Source: Bhargavaea beijingensis
Lineage (GTDB): Bacteria > Bacillota > Bacilli > Bacillales_A > Planococcaceae
DNA length: 64,000 nucleotides
NCBI RefSeq assembly: GCF_900101985.1
Contig: NZ_FNAR01000007.1
Span: 1 to 64,000 of the forward strand
Direction of reading: 5' to 3'
In this document: one piece after another, positions 42,831 to 51,556 of the stretch
Layout of the letters: each line of letters starts with the position of its first letter
Position numbering within the stretch: the first letter of the stretch is position 1
Translations under genes and position numbers: made by a program
The notes under the pieces: generated by a model
Databases searched by the model: none
Told to the model about the DNA's origin: nothing
What the model saw: only the letters and a program-made list of their open reading frames with translations

Positions 42831-45043
42831 AAAAGAAGTTTCGTTTCCAATGGGGAGCCTTCCTGATGTTTTGCGTCTATGGAGGGCTCTTTTTACTTTT
42901 ATTCTCAAGATTCCTATTCATTCAGGTGACGGGGGAAGCCGAGGGTCAGCCGCTCCGGGCCATGGCCCATGCAAAGTACGAACGGGAACAGGTACTGAGT
43001 GCCGACCGGGGCAAGATTGTTGACCGGTCGGGAGATCCCATTGCGGAAGACACAGTGAGCTATAAGCTGATTGCGATTCTATCCGAAAAGGCCAGCAAGG
43101 ACGTCAAAAATGATAAATGGCTACATGTCGTCGATCGGGAAAAGACCGCCCGCGCCCTTTCCGAACATATTGACATGTCAGAGGAAGAGATCCTGGATCG
43201 GCTGAACCGGCAGGAAGATCCGGATGTCTACCAAGTGGAATTTGGTCCGGCGGGACGTGACTTGAGCCATGACAAGATGAAAAAGATCGAAGCACTCAAG
43301 CTCCCCGGCATCCAGTTCGTGAAAGACAAAAAGCGGTTTTATCCGAACGGTCCGTTCGCATCGCACCTGATCGGCTTCGCGCAGAAGATGGAGCAGAAAG
43401 ACGGAACGGTTAAGACAGTCGGCCAGATGGGGCTTGAGAAGACGTTTGATGACCTGTTAACCGGCAAGGACGGAAAGATGGCCTATGAAAGTGATACATG
43501 GGGGTATTTGCTCCCCGGTGCAGAAAAGCAGGTGACCTCTCCCGAAGACGGGGCGGACATCAAGCTGACACTCGACAAGACGATCCAAAATTTCGTTGAA
43601 GATTCCATGAATCAGGTGGAGAAAGAGTACGCCCCCGAGCGTATGTCGGTAATTGTAGCCAATCCGGAAACAGGCGAGATTCTTGCAATGAGCCAGCGGC
43701 CGACATTCGATCCGGAGACAAGGGACGGGCTGTCGTCCAACTGGCTGAACGAAGCGGTCCAATACACGATCGAACCGGGCTCGACCATGAAAATCTTCAC
43801 TCTCGCTTCGGCAATCGAAGAAGGCGTCTGGAAACCGGATGACTATTTCAAGTCGGGCAGCTACTCGATCTACGATACGACCATTTATGATCACAATAAA
43901 AACGGCTGGGGCTGGATCTCCTTCAGGGAAGGGTTTCAGCGATCCTCGAACGTGTCGATGGCTTATCTCCTTGAGAGAATGGGTGGGCAAGCGATGATGA
44001 AACATTACCGGGATTTCGGTTTCGGCCAGAAAACCGGCATCGACCTTCCCGGCGAAGCCACCGGCAGCCTGAACGACGTCGGTCCGGTCGAGCGGCTGAC
44101 GACGGCCTACGGGCAAGGAACGACCGTCACGCCAATCCAGATGGTGCAGGCTGCGTCGGCGATCGCAAACGGCGGAACGATGATGAAGCCGTACATGATC
44201 AAGGAGATCAAAGATCCGAATACGGGAAAAGTACTGCGCGAAGGTCAGCCGGAGGAAAAGTCCAGCCCGATTTCAGCGGAAACAGCGGAAACCGTTCTTG
44301 AGCTGATGGAGTCGACGGTCACTTCGGAAAATGGCACTGGCCGGATTTTCCAGTTGAATGATTATTCGGTTGCCGGAAAAACGGCGACTGCCCAGATCCC
44401 AAACGGCAAGGGCGGCTACCTCCGGGGGCCGAACAATTTGATGTACGGATTCCTCGGCATGGCGCCTGCGGATGACCCTCAACTGATTGTATATGTGAAC
44501 GTGCACCGGCCGAAGATCCCCGCTGGCGAGTATGGTGCAGTTCCTGTTTCGAAAATCTTCAAGCCTGTCATGGAAAACAGCCTGAAGCACCTGAATATCC
44601 GTCCGGATGTGGACCAGGAAACGGGCAAAGCTTACAATCTTCCTGATTTTGCAGGACAGGCTTCGGATTCGGCAGCCAAAGAACTTGCTGAAAACGGCAT
44701 CCATGCCGTGATTACGGGAAGCAAAGGGGAAGTTGCCGCGCAGTTCCCTGTTAAAGGGACGCCAGTCCTTCAGGAAAGCGTCGTCCTGCTGCAAACAGAA
44801 GGCGAGCCGGTCATTCCGGACTTCACGGGATGGCCGAAGCGGTCCATTTTGGCTTATGCATCCATGACCGGCGCCAATGTCAAGCTGAGCGGTGAAGGGT
44901 ATGCCGTGTCTCAAAGTGTATCGCCGGATTCACCCGTAGATCCTGCTACTCCGGTGGTGATCCAGTTGGAGACCCCGGAGCAGGAAGTCATCAAGTCCGG
45001 AAAAGAAGAGAAAACGGAGGAAGAGGAGCTGCCGCTTGACTAA
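42827..45043 (+). CDS. pbpB: Division-type class B penicillin-binding protein (PBP2B)
   Basis: A 738-residue septal transpeptidase. It has an N-terminal anchor helix (about 10-30), a pedestal domain, the transpeptidase domain and two C-terminal PASTA repeats (about 606-730), then an acidic tail. Active-site motifs are STMK with Ser319 and SSN at 373-375. The third motif is KTA (518-520) in place of the usual KTG; the spoVD product in this window keeps KTG. Partner of FtsW. Start inside the end of ftsL. Confidence 0.95.
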   Translation: MKKKFRFQWGAFLMFCVYGGLFLLLFSRFLFIQVTGEAEGQPLRAMAHAKYEREQVLSADRGKIVDRSGDPIAEDTVSYKLIAILSEKASKDVKNDKWLHVVDREKTARALSEHIDMSEEEILDRLNRQEDPDVYQVEFGPAGRDLSHDKMKKIEALKLPGIQFVKDKKRFYPNGPFASHLIGFAQKMEQKDGTVKTVGQMGLEKTFDDLLTGKDGKMAYESDTWGYLLPGAEKQVTSPEDGADIKLTLDKTIQNFVEDSMNQVEKEYAPERMSVIVANPETGEILAMSQRPTFDPETRDGLSSNWLNEAVQYTIEPGSTMKIFTLASAIEEGVWKPDDYFKSGSYSIYDTTIYDHNKNGWGWISFREGFQRSSNVSMAYLLERMGGQAMMKHYRDFGFGQKTGIDLPGEATGSLNDVGPVERLTTAYGQGTTVTPIQMVQAASAIANGGTMMKPYMIKEIKDPNTGKVLREGQPEEKSSPISAETAETVLELMESTVTSENGTGRIFQLNDYSVAGKTATAQIPNGKGGYLRGPNNLMYGFLGMAPADDPQLIVYVNVHRPKIPAGEYGAVPVSKIFKPVMENSLKHLNIRPDVDQETGKAYNLPDFAGQASDSAAKELAENGIHAVITGSKGEVAAQFPVKGTPVLQESVVLLQTEGEPVIPDFTGWPKRSILAYASMTGANVKLSGEGYAVSQSVSPDSPVDPATPVVIQLETPEQEVIKSGKEEKTEEEELPLD

Positions 45044-45049
45044 GCGTCT

Positions 45050-45078
45050 GAATAGCACAGGCAAGCCTGTCATACGTT
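45050..45078 (+). promoter_or_regulatory. Sigma-E-like promoter of spoVD
   Basis: GAATAGC, 14 bases, CATACGTT. The -10 differs from CATACAnT by one base and the -35 has the ATA core. B. subtilis spoVD is transcribed by sigma-E from a promoter in the same pbpB-spoVD gap. Confidence 0.6.
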
Positions 45079-45105
45079 GTAAGAAAAACGTAAGGTGGGA
45101 GAAAT

Positions 45106-47040
45106 GTGCGACGCTTTATCGAAGCCCGGATGAGAAAACGGCTCCGGCTGGCCTTTCTTGTCCTCGCCGTCCTGTTTGCCGCATTGCTTGCAAAACTGTT
45201 CCATGTCCAGATCGTCCGTAATGCGGAATTGACCGAGAAGGCGATGGAAAACTGGGATCGGGAGCTTCCGTTTGCCGGAAAGAGGGGAGAGATCCTTGAC
45301 CGTAACGGCAACCGCATCATCGGCAACCGCATTGCGCCCACTCTGTACTTCATGCCTTCCCAGAACCGGGATATCGCAGGCACAGCAAGAAAACTTGCCC
45401 CGCTGATTGATGCGGACCCGAAAAAATTGGAAGAGCAAATGTCGAAAAGAGCGTCTATCATTAAACTCGCGCCGGAAGGCAAGAACATCCCGTATGAAAC
45501 AGCCGTCCGGATCGGGAAAATGGGGATTCCCGGCCTTTACACCGGCGTCGACTATGTGCGGGACTATCCCTATGGCGATATGCTGTCACGGCTTGTCGGG
45601 TTTACCGGCTACGACAACCAGGGACTTGCAGGGATCGAGTACGCCTATGAAAGCACACTGACGGGCAAGGGCGAAAAAGTTCGGCTATTTGTGGATGCCA
45701 AAGGCAATCCGCTGCCCCATGTCGGTGACGGCTGGGTGGAAGGTGCCGGTGGGGCGGATGTGGAGCTGACGATTGATGTCCGCATCCAGGAAATCGTGGA
45801 GCGGGAACTTGAACAGGCCATGCTCAAGTATGATGCCGCGCAGGCACTTTCGATCGTCATGGCCCCTGACACCGGTGAGATTCTCGCCCTTGCATCCACC
45901 CCGAACTTTGATCCGTCAGACTACTCCTCGGTCGACCCTTCCATCTTTAACCGGAATCTGCCGGTGTGGATGACGTTCGAACCGGGTTCGACATTCAAAA
46001 TCATCACCTTGGCAGCGGCGCTTGAAGAGGGGAAAGTGAACCTTGAGAAAGATCATTTCCATGATCCGGGCTACGCCCTCGTAGAAGGAACCCGCCTCCG
46101 ATGCTGGAAGCGCGAGGGACACGGATCCCAGACATTTCTAGAAGTCGTTGAGAACTCGTGCAACCCGGGGTTCATCGCACTCGGCCAGCGGGTAGGGAAA
46201 GATAAGCTTATGCAATACATCCGGGACTTCGGATTTGGTGCAACGACCGGATCCGGCATTGCCGGCGAGGCTTCGGGGATCCTGTTTTCGGAAGAAGCGT
46301 TCGGCCCTGTGGAACATGCGACGACCTCGTTCGGACAGGGAATCTCTGTCACGCCAATCCAGCAGGTGCAGGCTGTGGCGGCAACCATCAACGGCGGGCG
46401 GATCATGAAACCGTACGTTGTCAGCCGCGTGCTGGATCCGGAAACGGGAAAAGCGATCAAAGAAATCCGCCCGGAGGAAAAACGGCGGGTGATCAGTGAG
46501 GAAACGTCCAAGCAAGTGCGTGAATCACTGGAATCGGTCGTCGCCAACGGATCCGGGCGAAATGCTTTCGTGGACGGCCTGCGGGTCGCGGGTAAAACAG
46601 GCACTGCTCAAAAGGTGGAGGATGGGCGGTACAAGGAGGGGGATTATATCGTATCCTTCATCGGCTTTGCTCCAGCGGACGACCCGGACATTCTCGTCTA
46701 CGTAGCGGTGGACAGCCCGAAAAACGAAGTCCAGTTCGGGGGGACGATCTCGGCGCCGATAGTCGGAAGGATCATCGGCGATGTAGCCGCCGTCCGGGGA
46801 ATCGGACCGAGAAAAGGACAGCTGGAGCGGGAATACCGCTGGGGTGACCCTGTCCAGATCCGTGTACCTGACCTGACCGGAAAAACATATGACGAAATCA
46901 GGCAGATGCTGTACACTGTGAAACTGGAATGGCACGGATCAAAAGGCGGAACCGTTGTCCGGCAGCTCCCGGAGCCGGGGACACTCATGGAAGAATCGGG
47001 CACGCTCCACCTTTATGCCGGACCTGACGAAAAAGATTAA
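45106..47040 (+). CDS. spoVD: Stage V sporulation protein D, class B PBP for spore cortex
   Basis: A 644-residue transpeptidase, nearly the same length as SpoVD (646). One N-terminal anchor helix (about 14-33), a pedestal domain, the catalytic domain with STFK (Ser295), SCN in VVENSCNPGF, KTG at 497-499, and a single PASTA repeat at the C-terminus. It acts with SpoVE in cortex peptidoglycan synthesis. The GTG at 45106 follows AGGTGGGAG; an internal ATG at 45130 is a less likely start. The pbpB-spoVD pair is the normal sporulator order. Confidence 0.93.
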   Translation: MRRFIEARMRKRLRLAFLVLAVLFAALLAKLFHVQIVRNAELTEKAMENWDRELPFAGKRGEILDRNGNRIIGNRIAPTLYFMPSQNRDIAGTARKLAPLIDADPKKLEEQMSKRASIIKLAPEGKNIPYETAVRIGKMGIPGLYTGVDYVRDYPYGDMLSRLVGFTGYDNQGLAGIEYAYESTLTGKGEKVRLFVDAKGNPLPHVGDGWVEGAGGADVELTIDVRIQEIVERELEQAMLKYDAAQALSIVMAPDTGEILALASTPNFDPSDYSSVDPSIFNRNLPVWMTFEPGSTFKIITLAAALEEGKVNLEKDHFHDPGYALVEGTRLRCWKREGHGSQTFLEVVENSCNPGFIALGQRVGKDKLMQYIRDFGFGATTGSGIAGEASGILFSEEAFGPVEHATTSFGQGISVTPIQQVQAVAATINGGRIMKPYVVSRVLDPETGKAIKEIRPEEKRRVISEETSKQVRESLESVVANGSGRNAFVDGLRVAGKTGTAQKVEDGRYKEGDYIVSFIGFAPADDPDILVYVAVDSPKNEVQFGGTISAPIVGRIIGDVAAVRGIGPRKGQLEREYRWGDPVQIRVPDLTGKTYDEIRQMLYTVKLEWHGSKGGTVVRQLPEPGTLMEESGTLHLYAGPDEKD

Positions 47041-47093
47041 CGATAAGAGGTGCCTGAGCAGGCACCGCCGTTTTAAAAGGAGAACGAGAATAC

Positions 47094-48065
47094 ATGACAC
47101 TCGCCACGACCATCACGATCATTGCGATCGCCTTTATCATATCTGCGCTTCTCGCGCTGCCGCTGATCCCGATGCTCAGAAGGCTTAAGTTCGGCCAGAG
47201 CATCCGGGAGGAAGGCCCGCAGGCGCACCAGAAAAAAGCCGGAACCCCGACAATGGGGGGCATCATCTTTATCCTCTCCATCGTCACGACCGCTCTCGCG
47301 CTCGGCTGGATGAACGGACTGCTGACCACGCAGACGATCGTCCTGCTGCTCGTGCTTGCCGGGTTCGGGCTGATCGGATTCCTGGATGACTTTATCAAGG
47401 TCGTCCTAAAACGTAATCTCGGACTGACGTCCCTCCAGAAGTTGATCGGCCAGATCGCCATCGCCGTCGTCTCTTACCTGCTGCTCCGTCTGGGGCCGTT
47501 TGAGACAACCGTAGGTCTGCCGTTCACGTCATTCGAAATTGACCTGGGACCGTTTTATGTCCTGTTCCTCATCTTCTGGCTTGTCGGTTTTTCAAATGCC
47601 GTCAACCTGACGGACGGCCTTGACGGACTGGTGGCAGGCACTTCTTCGATCGCCTTTGCGGCATTCGGGGTGCTTGGACTGGTTTACGGCCAGGAAGATC
47701 TATCGCTCGTCGCATTTTCCGTGACCGGAGCGCTTCTCGGTTTCCTTCTCTTCAATGCCAATCCGGCAAAGATTTTCATGGGGGATACCGGCTCATTGGC
47801 GCTCGGCGGAATATTGGCAATGCTATCTGTCCTGATGAAACAGGAACTGCTCCTGCTTCTTGTAGGAATCGTTTTTGTCATCGAGACACTATCCGTCATT
47901 TTGCAGGTGATTTCGTTCAAGACGACCGGAAAGCGGATTTTCAAGATGAGCCCGATCCATCACCACTTCGAATTGTCGGGGTGGTCCGAATGGAAAGTCG
48001 TCATCGTGTTCTGGACAGCAGCGCTTGCCGCTGCGCTAATCGCGGTATTGCCGGAGGTGATCTGA
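47094..48065 (+). CDS. mraY: Phospho-N-acetylmuramoyl-pentapeptide transferase MraY
   Basis: A 323-residue membrane enzyme with ten transmembrane helices that makes lipid I. It has QAHQKKAGTPTMGGIIF, FLDDFIKV, the NLTDGLDGL catalytic loop, ANPAKIFMGDTGSLALGG and the histidine loop PIHHHFEL. murE, which usually sits between spoVD and mraY, is absent. murD begins one base after the stop. Confidence 0.97.
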   Translation: MTLATTITIIAIAFIISALLALPLIPMLRRLKFGQSIREEGPQAHQKKAGTPTMGGIIFILSIVTTALALGWMNGLLTTQTIVLLLVLAGFGLIGFLDDFIKVVLKRNLGLTSLQKLIGQIAIAVVSYLLLRLGPFETTVGLPFTSFEIDLGPFYVLFLIFWLVGFSNAVNLTDGLDGLVAGTSSIAFAAFGVLGLVYGQEDLSLVAFSVTGALLGFLLFNANPAKIFMGDTGSLALGGILAMLSVLMKQELLLLLVGIVFVIETLSVILQVISFKTTGKRIFKMSPIHHHFELSGWSEWKVVIVFWTAALAAALIAVLPEVI

Positions 48066-48066
48066 T

Positions 48067-49410
48067 ATGAAACCGATACACCAATTTGAAGGCCGCCGTG
48101 TACTTGTGCTGGGGCTTGCCAAAAGCGGTTCGGCCGCCGCGCGTCTCTTGAACCGGCTTGGCGCCGATGTGGTAGTGAATGATGCCAGGGGAGACGACCC
48201 GGAAGCCGCCCCTCTACGTGAACTGGGCATCGAGGTGATTCTCGGCGGCCACCCGGAGGACCTGCTTGACAGGGGATTCGACTACGTCGTCAAAAATCCG
48301 GGCATCCGATATGACCATCCGGTCGTCTCTCGGGCGATGAAGGCCGGCATCCCGGTCTGGACCGAAGTGGAGCTGGCCTACCTGATCAGCGAAGCCCCGC
48401 TGCTCGGCGTCACCGGATCCAACGGAAAGACGACCACCACCACCCTCCTCTACCACATGCTCAATATCGGAGGCAAAAATCCGCTGATCGCAGGTAATAT
48501 CGGCACACCCTCATGCCTGGTTGCAGCAGAGGCAGAGCCGGATCAGGCCATTGTCATCGAATTGTCGTCGTTCCAGCTGATGGGCACGGAAAGGTTCCGT
48601 CCGAAGATCGCGATCTGGACGAACCTGTATGAAGCACATATCGACTACCATGGAACGTTCGGAGAATACGGGGAAGCCAAATTCAATATCACCCGTAACC
48701 AGCTGCCGGAAGACGTACTGATCTACAATGCCGACCAGCAGGCGGTGGCGGACTATGCCGAGAGGTCCTTTGCGAGGAAAATTCCCTTTACGCTCGCCGG
48801 CCGGGCGGAAGACGGCATCAGCGCAGATGGGGAAGCGGTATACTGGTACGGCGAGAAGTTGCTGGAACGTTCCTCCATTCTGCTGCCGGGACGCCATAAT
48901 CTGGAGAACATCCTGTCGGCGACGGCTGCAGCCCTTACATACGGCAGCCCGCTGGAAGCAGTGAAGGACGTTCTCTCCTCTTTCTCGGGGGTCCGTCACA
49001 GAACACAATTTATCCGGGAATGGAAAAAACGCAGGTTCTACAATGATTCGAAGGCGACCAACACCCTTGCAACCAAAAGTGCGCTTGAGGCATTTGGCGG
49101 TCCTGTCGTCCTTCTGGCCGGGGGATTGGACCGGGGCCATTCATTCGAGGAGCTGCGCCCGTTTATGGACCGTGTCCGGGAGATTGTCGTTTTCGGGGAA
49201 ACGGCCGGCCGGCTCGGTGAATTTGCCGAATCATGCGGTGTCGCGGGCATCCATGATGCTTCCGATATCGAACAGGCGACTGAAATAGCAGCCGGCGTAT
49301 CAAGGGAAGGAGATACCATCTTGCTGTCGCCGGCCTGCGCGAGCTGGGACCAGTACGAAAGCTTTGAGGTCCGGGGCGACCGCTTCATCGAGGCTGTCCG
49401 GAAGCTTTAG
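48067..49410 (+). CDS. murD: UDP-MurNAc-L-alanine--D-glutamate ligase MurD
   Basis: A 447-residue Mur ligase adding D-glutamate. Three domains are visible: N-terminal Rossmann (VLVLGLAKSGSAAARLL), central ATP-binding (TGSNGKTTTTT) and C-terminal with FYNDSKATN and LLAGGLDRG. It follows mraY with a one-base gap, which suggests tight coupling. Confidence 0.97.
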   Translation: MKPIHQFEGRRVLVLGLAKSGSAAARLLNRLGADVVVNDARGDDPEAAPLRELGIEVILGGHPEDLLDRGFDYVVKNPGIRYDHPVVSRAMKAGIPVWTEVELAYLISEAPLLGVTGSNGKTTTTTLLYHMLNIGGKNPLIAGNIGTPSCLVAAEAEPDQAIVIELSSFQLMGTERFRPKIAIWTNLYEAHIDYHGTFGEYGEAKFNITRNQLPEDVLIYNADQQAVADYAERSFARKIPFTLAGRAEDGISADGEAVYWYGEKLLERSSILLPGRHNLENILSATAAALTYGSPLEAVKDVLSSFSGVRHRTQFIREWKKRRFYNDSKATNTLATKSALEAFGGPVVLLAGGLDRGHSFEELRPFMDRVREIVVFGETAGRLGEFAESCGVAGIHDASDIEQATEIAAGVSREGDTILLSPACASWDQYESFEVRGDRFIEAVRKL

Positions 49411-49450
49411 AACCCTCCCGATAAAGTTAGCCGATCCATAACAAGGAAGG

Positions 49451-50542
49451 ATGCATGCACTGGAAAAAAAGCTCCTGATCCTGTTTGCCTCCGCTGCTGC
49501 AGCGCTCAGTTTTCTGGGAATCCTATTTGTTCATTCTGCGGGATCATACTGGGGAGAGATCCACTATGAGGGTTCCCTCCCATTCGCCCTGAAGCAGACG
49601 GTTTATCTTGCTGTGGCTCTGGCCGCGGCTGCATTTATCCTGCGATTCAGAGGAATCGGGAACAAAAAGTTCTGGAGTGCCGTCTACATTCTATCTATTA
49701 TTCTTCTGGTTGGTGTGCTTATTCCGGGAATCGGAGCAGTGCGCAACGGTTCACAGAGCTGGATCGCACTTGGACCGATCAGTCTCCAGCCGGCAGAATT
49801 CACGAAGATTGCAGTGATCGGCAAGCTTGCCTCCATGCTGGGTGAACAGCGGGGCCGGAAGGTGTTCAGGTTCTCCCATCTGGCAGTCATCCTATTGCCG
49901 GCGGGGCTGATCATGCTTCAGCCCGACTTCGGATCGATGATGATCATGACTGTCTCGGCTTTCTGTGTGCTTCTGATTGCCGGGTATCCGCTGAAGTTCT
50001 TTTTCGGGCTCGGAGCGGCCGGGGCAGCCGGCATTACTGCACTGATTGCGGCAGCCCCTTACCGCCTGGACCGGATCAAAGCTTTCCTGGATCCGTGGAG
50101 CGATCCGCTGGGGAGCGGATTCCAGGGAATCCAATCCCTTCTCGCGGTGGGTCCCGCCGGCCTGCTTGGTTACGGTTACGGCCAGAGCAGGCAAAAATAC
50201 CTGTACTTGCCCGAGCCGCAGAACGATTTCATCTTTGCCATCATCGCCGAGGAAATCGGGTTTATCGGTTCCTCCGCCGTCATCCTTCTCTTCCTGTTGC
50301 TGACCGCCGCGGCTTTCGGGCTTGCGGCCCGCCAGCGGGACCCGTTCTCGCTCCAGATGGTATCGGGCATGGCAGCCATGCTCGGTTTCCAGTCTTTCCT
50401 CAATATTGGAGTCGTGACGGGACTGCTGCCCGTGACAGGCGTCACCCTGCCGTTCATCAGCTACGGCGGATCATCGTTGCTTGCCGCCTGGATTGCGGCT
50501 GCCCTCATCCTGAGATTTGGATCCGGTGGGGGAAAGGGCTGA
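49451..50542 (+). CDS. spoVE: Sporulation SEDS protein SpoVE
   Basis: A 363-residue SEDS polymerase with about ten transmembrane helices. FVHSAGSYW replaces the usual YSAS segment, and GVRNGSQSWI-like (AVRNGSQSWIALG), LQPAEFTK, DPLGSGFQGIQSLLAVGPAG, LPEPQNDFIFAIIAEEIGF and PFISYGGSS are all present. It is the second SEDS gene here and sits in the spoVE position after murD. GGAAGG directly abuts the ATG at 49451, so a slightly later start is possible. murG and murB, which follow in B. subtilis, are absent. Confidence 0.88.
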   Translation: MHALEKKLLILFASAAAALSFLGILFVHSAGSYWGEIHYEGSLPFALKQTVYLAVALAAAAFILRFRGIGNKKFWSAVYILSIILLVGVLIPGIGAVRNGSQSWIALGPISLQPAEFTKIAVIGKLASMLGEQRGRKVFRFSHLAVILLPAGLIMLQPDFGSMMIMTVSAFCVLLIAGYPLKFFFGLGAAGAAGITALIAAAPYRLDRIKAFLDPWSDPLGSGFQGIQSLLAVGPAGLLGYGYGQSRQKYLYLPEPQNDFIFAIIAEEIGFIGSSAVILLFLLLTAAAFGLAARQRDPFSLQMVSGMAAMLGFQSFLNIGVVTGLLPVTGVTLPFISYGGSSLLAAWIAAALILRFGSGGGKG

Positions 50543-50557
50543 AAGGAGGCCTTCCGT

Positions 50558-51370
50558 TTGGATAAAGTAATCGATATCGAAGATCGTATCCCTTCCCTTA
50601 GAGAAAAGAGGAAGAGAAGGGCGAACCGGAACTTTCTGTTTCTGCTCGTCCTGTTCCTTTTGCTGCTGGCGGTACTGCTCTATTTCCAGTCACCGCTCAG
50701 CAAAGTGAAGGAGATCCACGTGGAAGGCGCGGCCCTCCAGAGCGAAGAGGAGTACATCCGGGCCTCCGGCATCCGTACGGGAGATCCACTTTGGGGATTT
50801 CGTGCAGGCAAAGTCAAGCAATCGGTGACAAGCCTGAAAGGCGTGGAACATGCAGAGGTCATCAGAAAAGACTTCCGCGATGTTGTCATCCGGGTGGACG
50901 AGTTTGAAACCGTGGCCATCATCCAGCAGGAGTCGGGTTTCCAGCCAGTTCTTGCAGATGGTTCGGTTTTCGCCCAAGTATCCGAAACACCGCCGTCCGC
51001 TCCTGTTCTCTCAGATTTTGGCGAACGCGGGCAGTTGAAGAAGATGGTGAATGAGCTGGAAAAAATTCCCGAATCCATCGCCTCCCTCATCTCGGAAGTG
51101 AAATACACCGGTGAAGGGTCCATCACAGCGTTCATGACAGATGGTTATGAAGTCCGTGGCATGATTTCCGGTTTTGCCGAGAAGATGGAATACTATCCAT
51201 CGATCGTCACTCAACTTACGGAAGAGGGAAAAGGGGTCATCGACCTTGAGGCGGGGGTCTTCTTTACCAGCTACGAAACGATCTATGGAAATGGTGAAAC
51301 ACGGAATGATGGGGAAGGGGAAGAAGATGCGGAAGGGGAACCCGATGAACAGGAAATCAGTATCCCATGA
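50558..51370 (+). CDS. divIB: Cell division protein DivIB/FtsQ
   Basis: A 270-residue bitopic protein. A basic cytoplasmic segment (SLREKRKRRANRN) is followed by one transmembrane helix (about 27-45), a POTRA domain starting near VKEIHVEGAALQSEEEYI, and a beta domain (VRGMISGFAEKMEYYPSI). The tail is very acidic and likely unstructured. It stabilises the FtsL-DivIC-PBP2B subcomplex. The TTG start has GAAAGGAGG. Confidence 0.93.
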   Translation: MDKVIDIEDRIPSLREKRKRRANRNFLFLLVLFLLLLAVLLYFQSPLSKVKEIHVEGAALQSEEEYIRASGIRTGDPLWGFRAGKVKQSVTSLKGVEHAEVIRKDFRDVVIRVDEFETVAIIQQESGFQPVLADGSVFAQVSETPPSAPVLSDFGERGQLKKMVNELEKIPESIASLISEVKYTGEGSITAFMTDGYEVRGMISGFAEKMEYYPSIVTQLTEEGKGVIDLEAGVFFTSYETIYGNGETRNDGEGEEDAEGEPDEQEISIP

Positions 51371-51463
51371 TTTTCCTGGAGTCTTGCGTTGTACGGTCCA
51401 GACGCTTGCAATAAGTTGCTAGAACCTCCCTTTTGCGTTTAAAGTATAGAGGGAGCGGGAATT

Positions 51464-51490
51464 GAAGGATTTTGAACATAATTCACGAAT
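51464..51490 (+). promoter_or_regulatory. Sigma-H-like promoter of ftsAZ
   Basis: GAAGGATTT fits the sigma-H -35 RnAGGAwWW fully. Eleven bases later CACGAAT fits RnnGAAT except for its first base. In B. subtilis a sigma-H promoter raises ftsAZ expression at the onset of sporulation. Confidence 0.55.
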
Positions 51491-51494
51491 ATAC

Positions 51495-51523
51495 TTAACA
51501 TTGACTAGAGAATGAAATAGAAT
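51495..51523 (+). promoter_or_regulatory. Sigma-A promoter of ftsAZ
   Basis: TTAACA, 17 bases, TAGAAT; each hexamer is one base from consensus. It ends 33 bases before ftsA. Confidence 0.7.
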
Positions 51524-51556
51524 GATTGTTAAGAGGATCAGAAGGAGGTGCCATCC

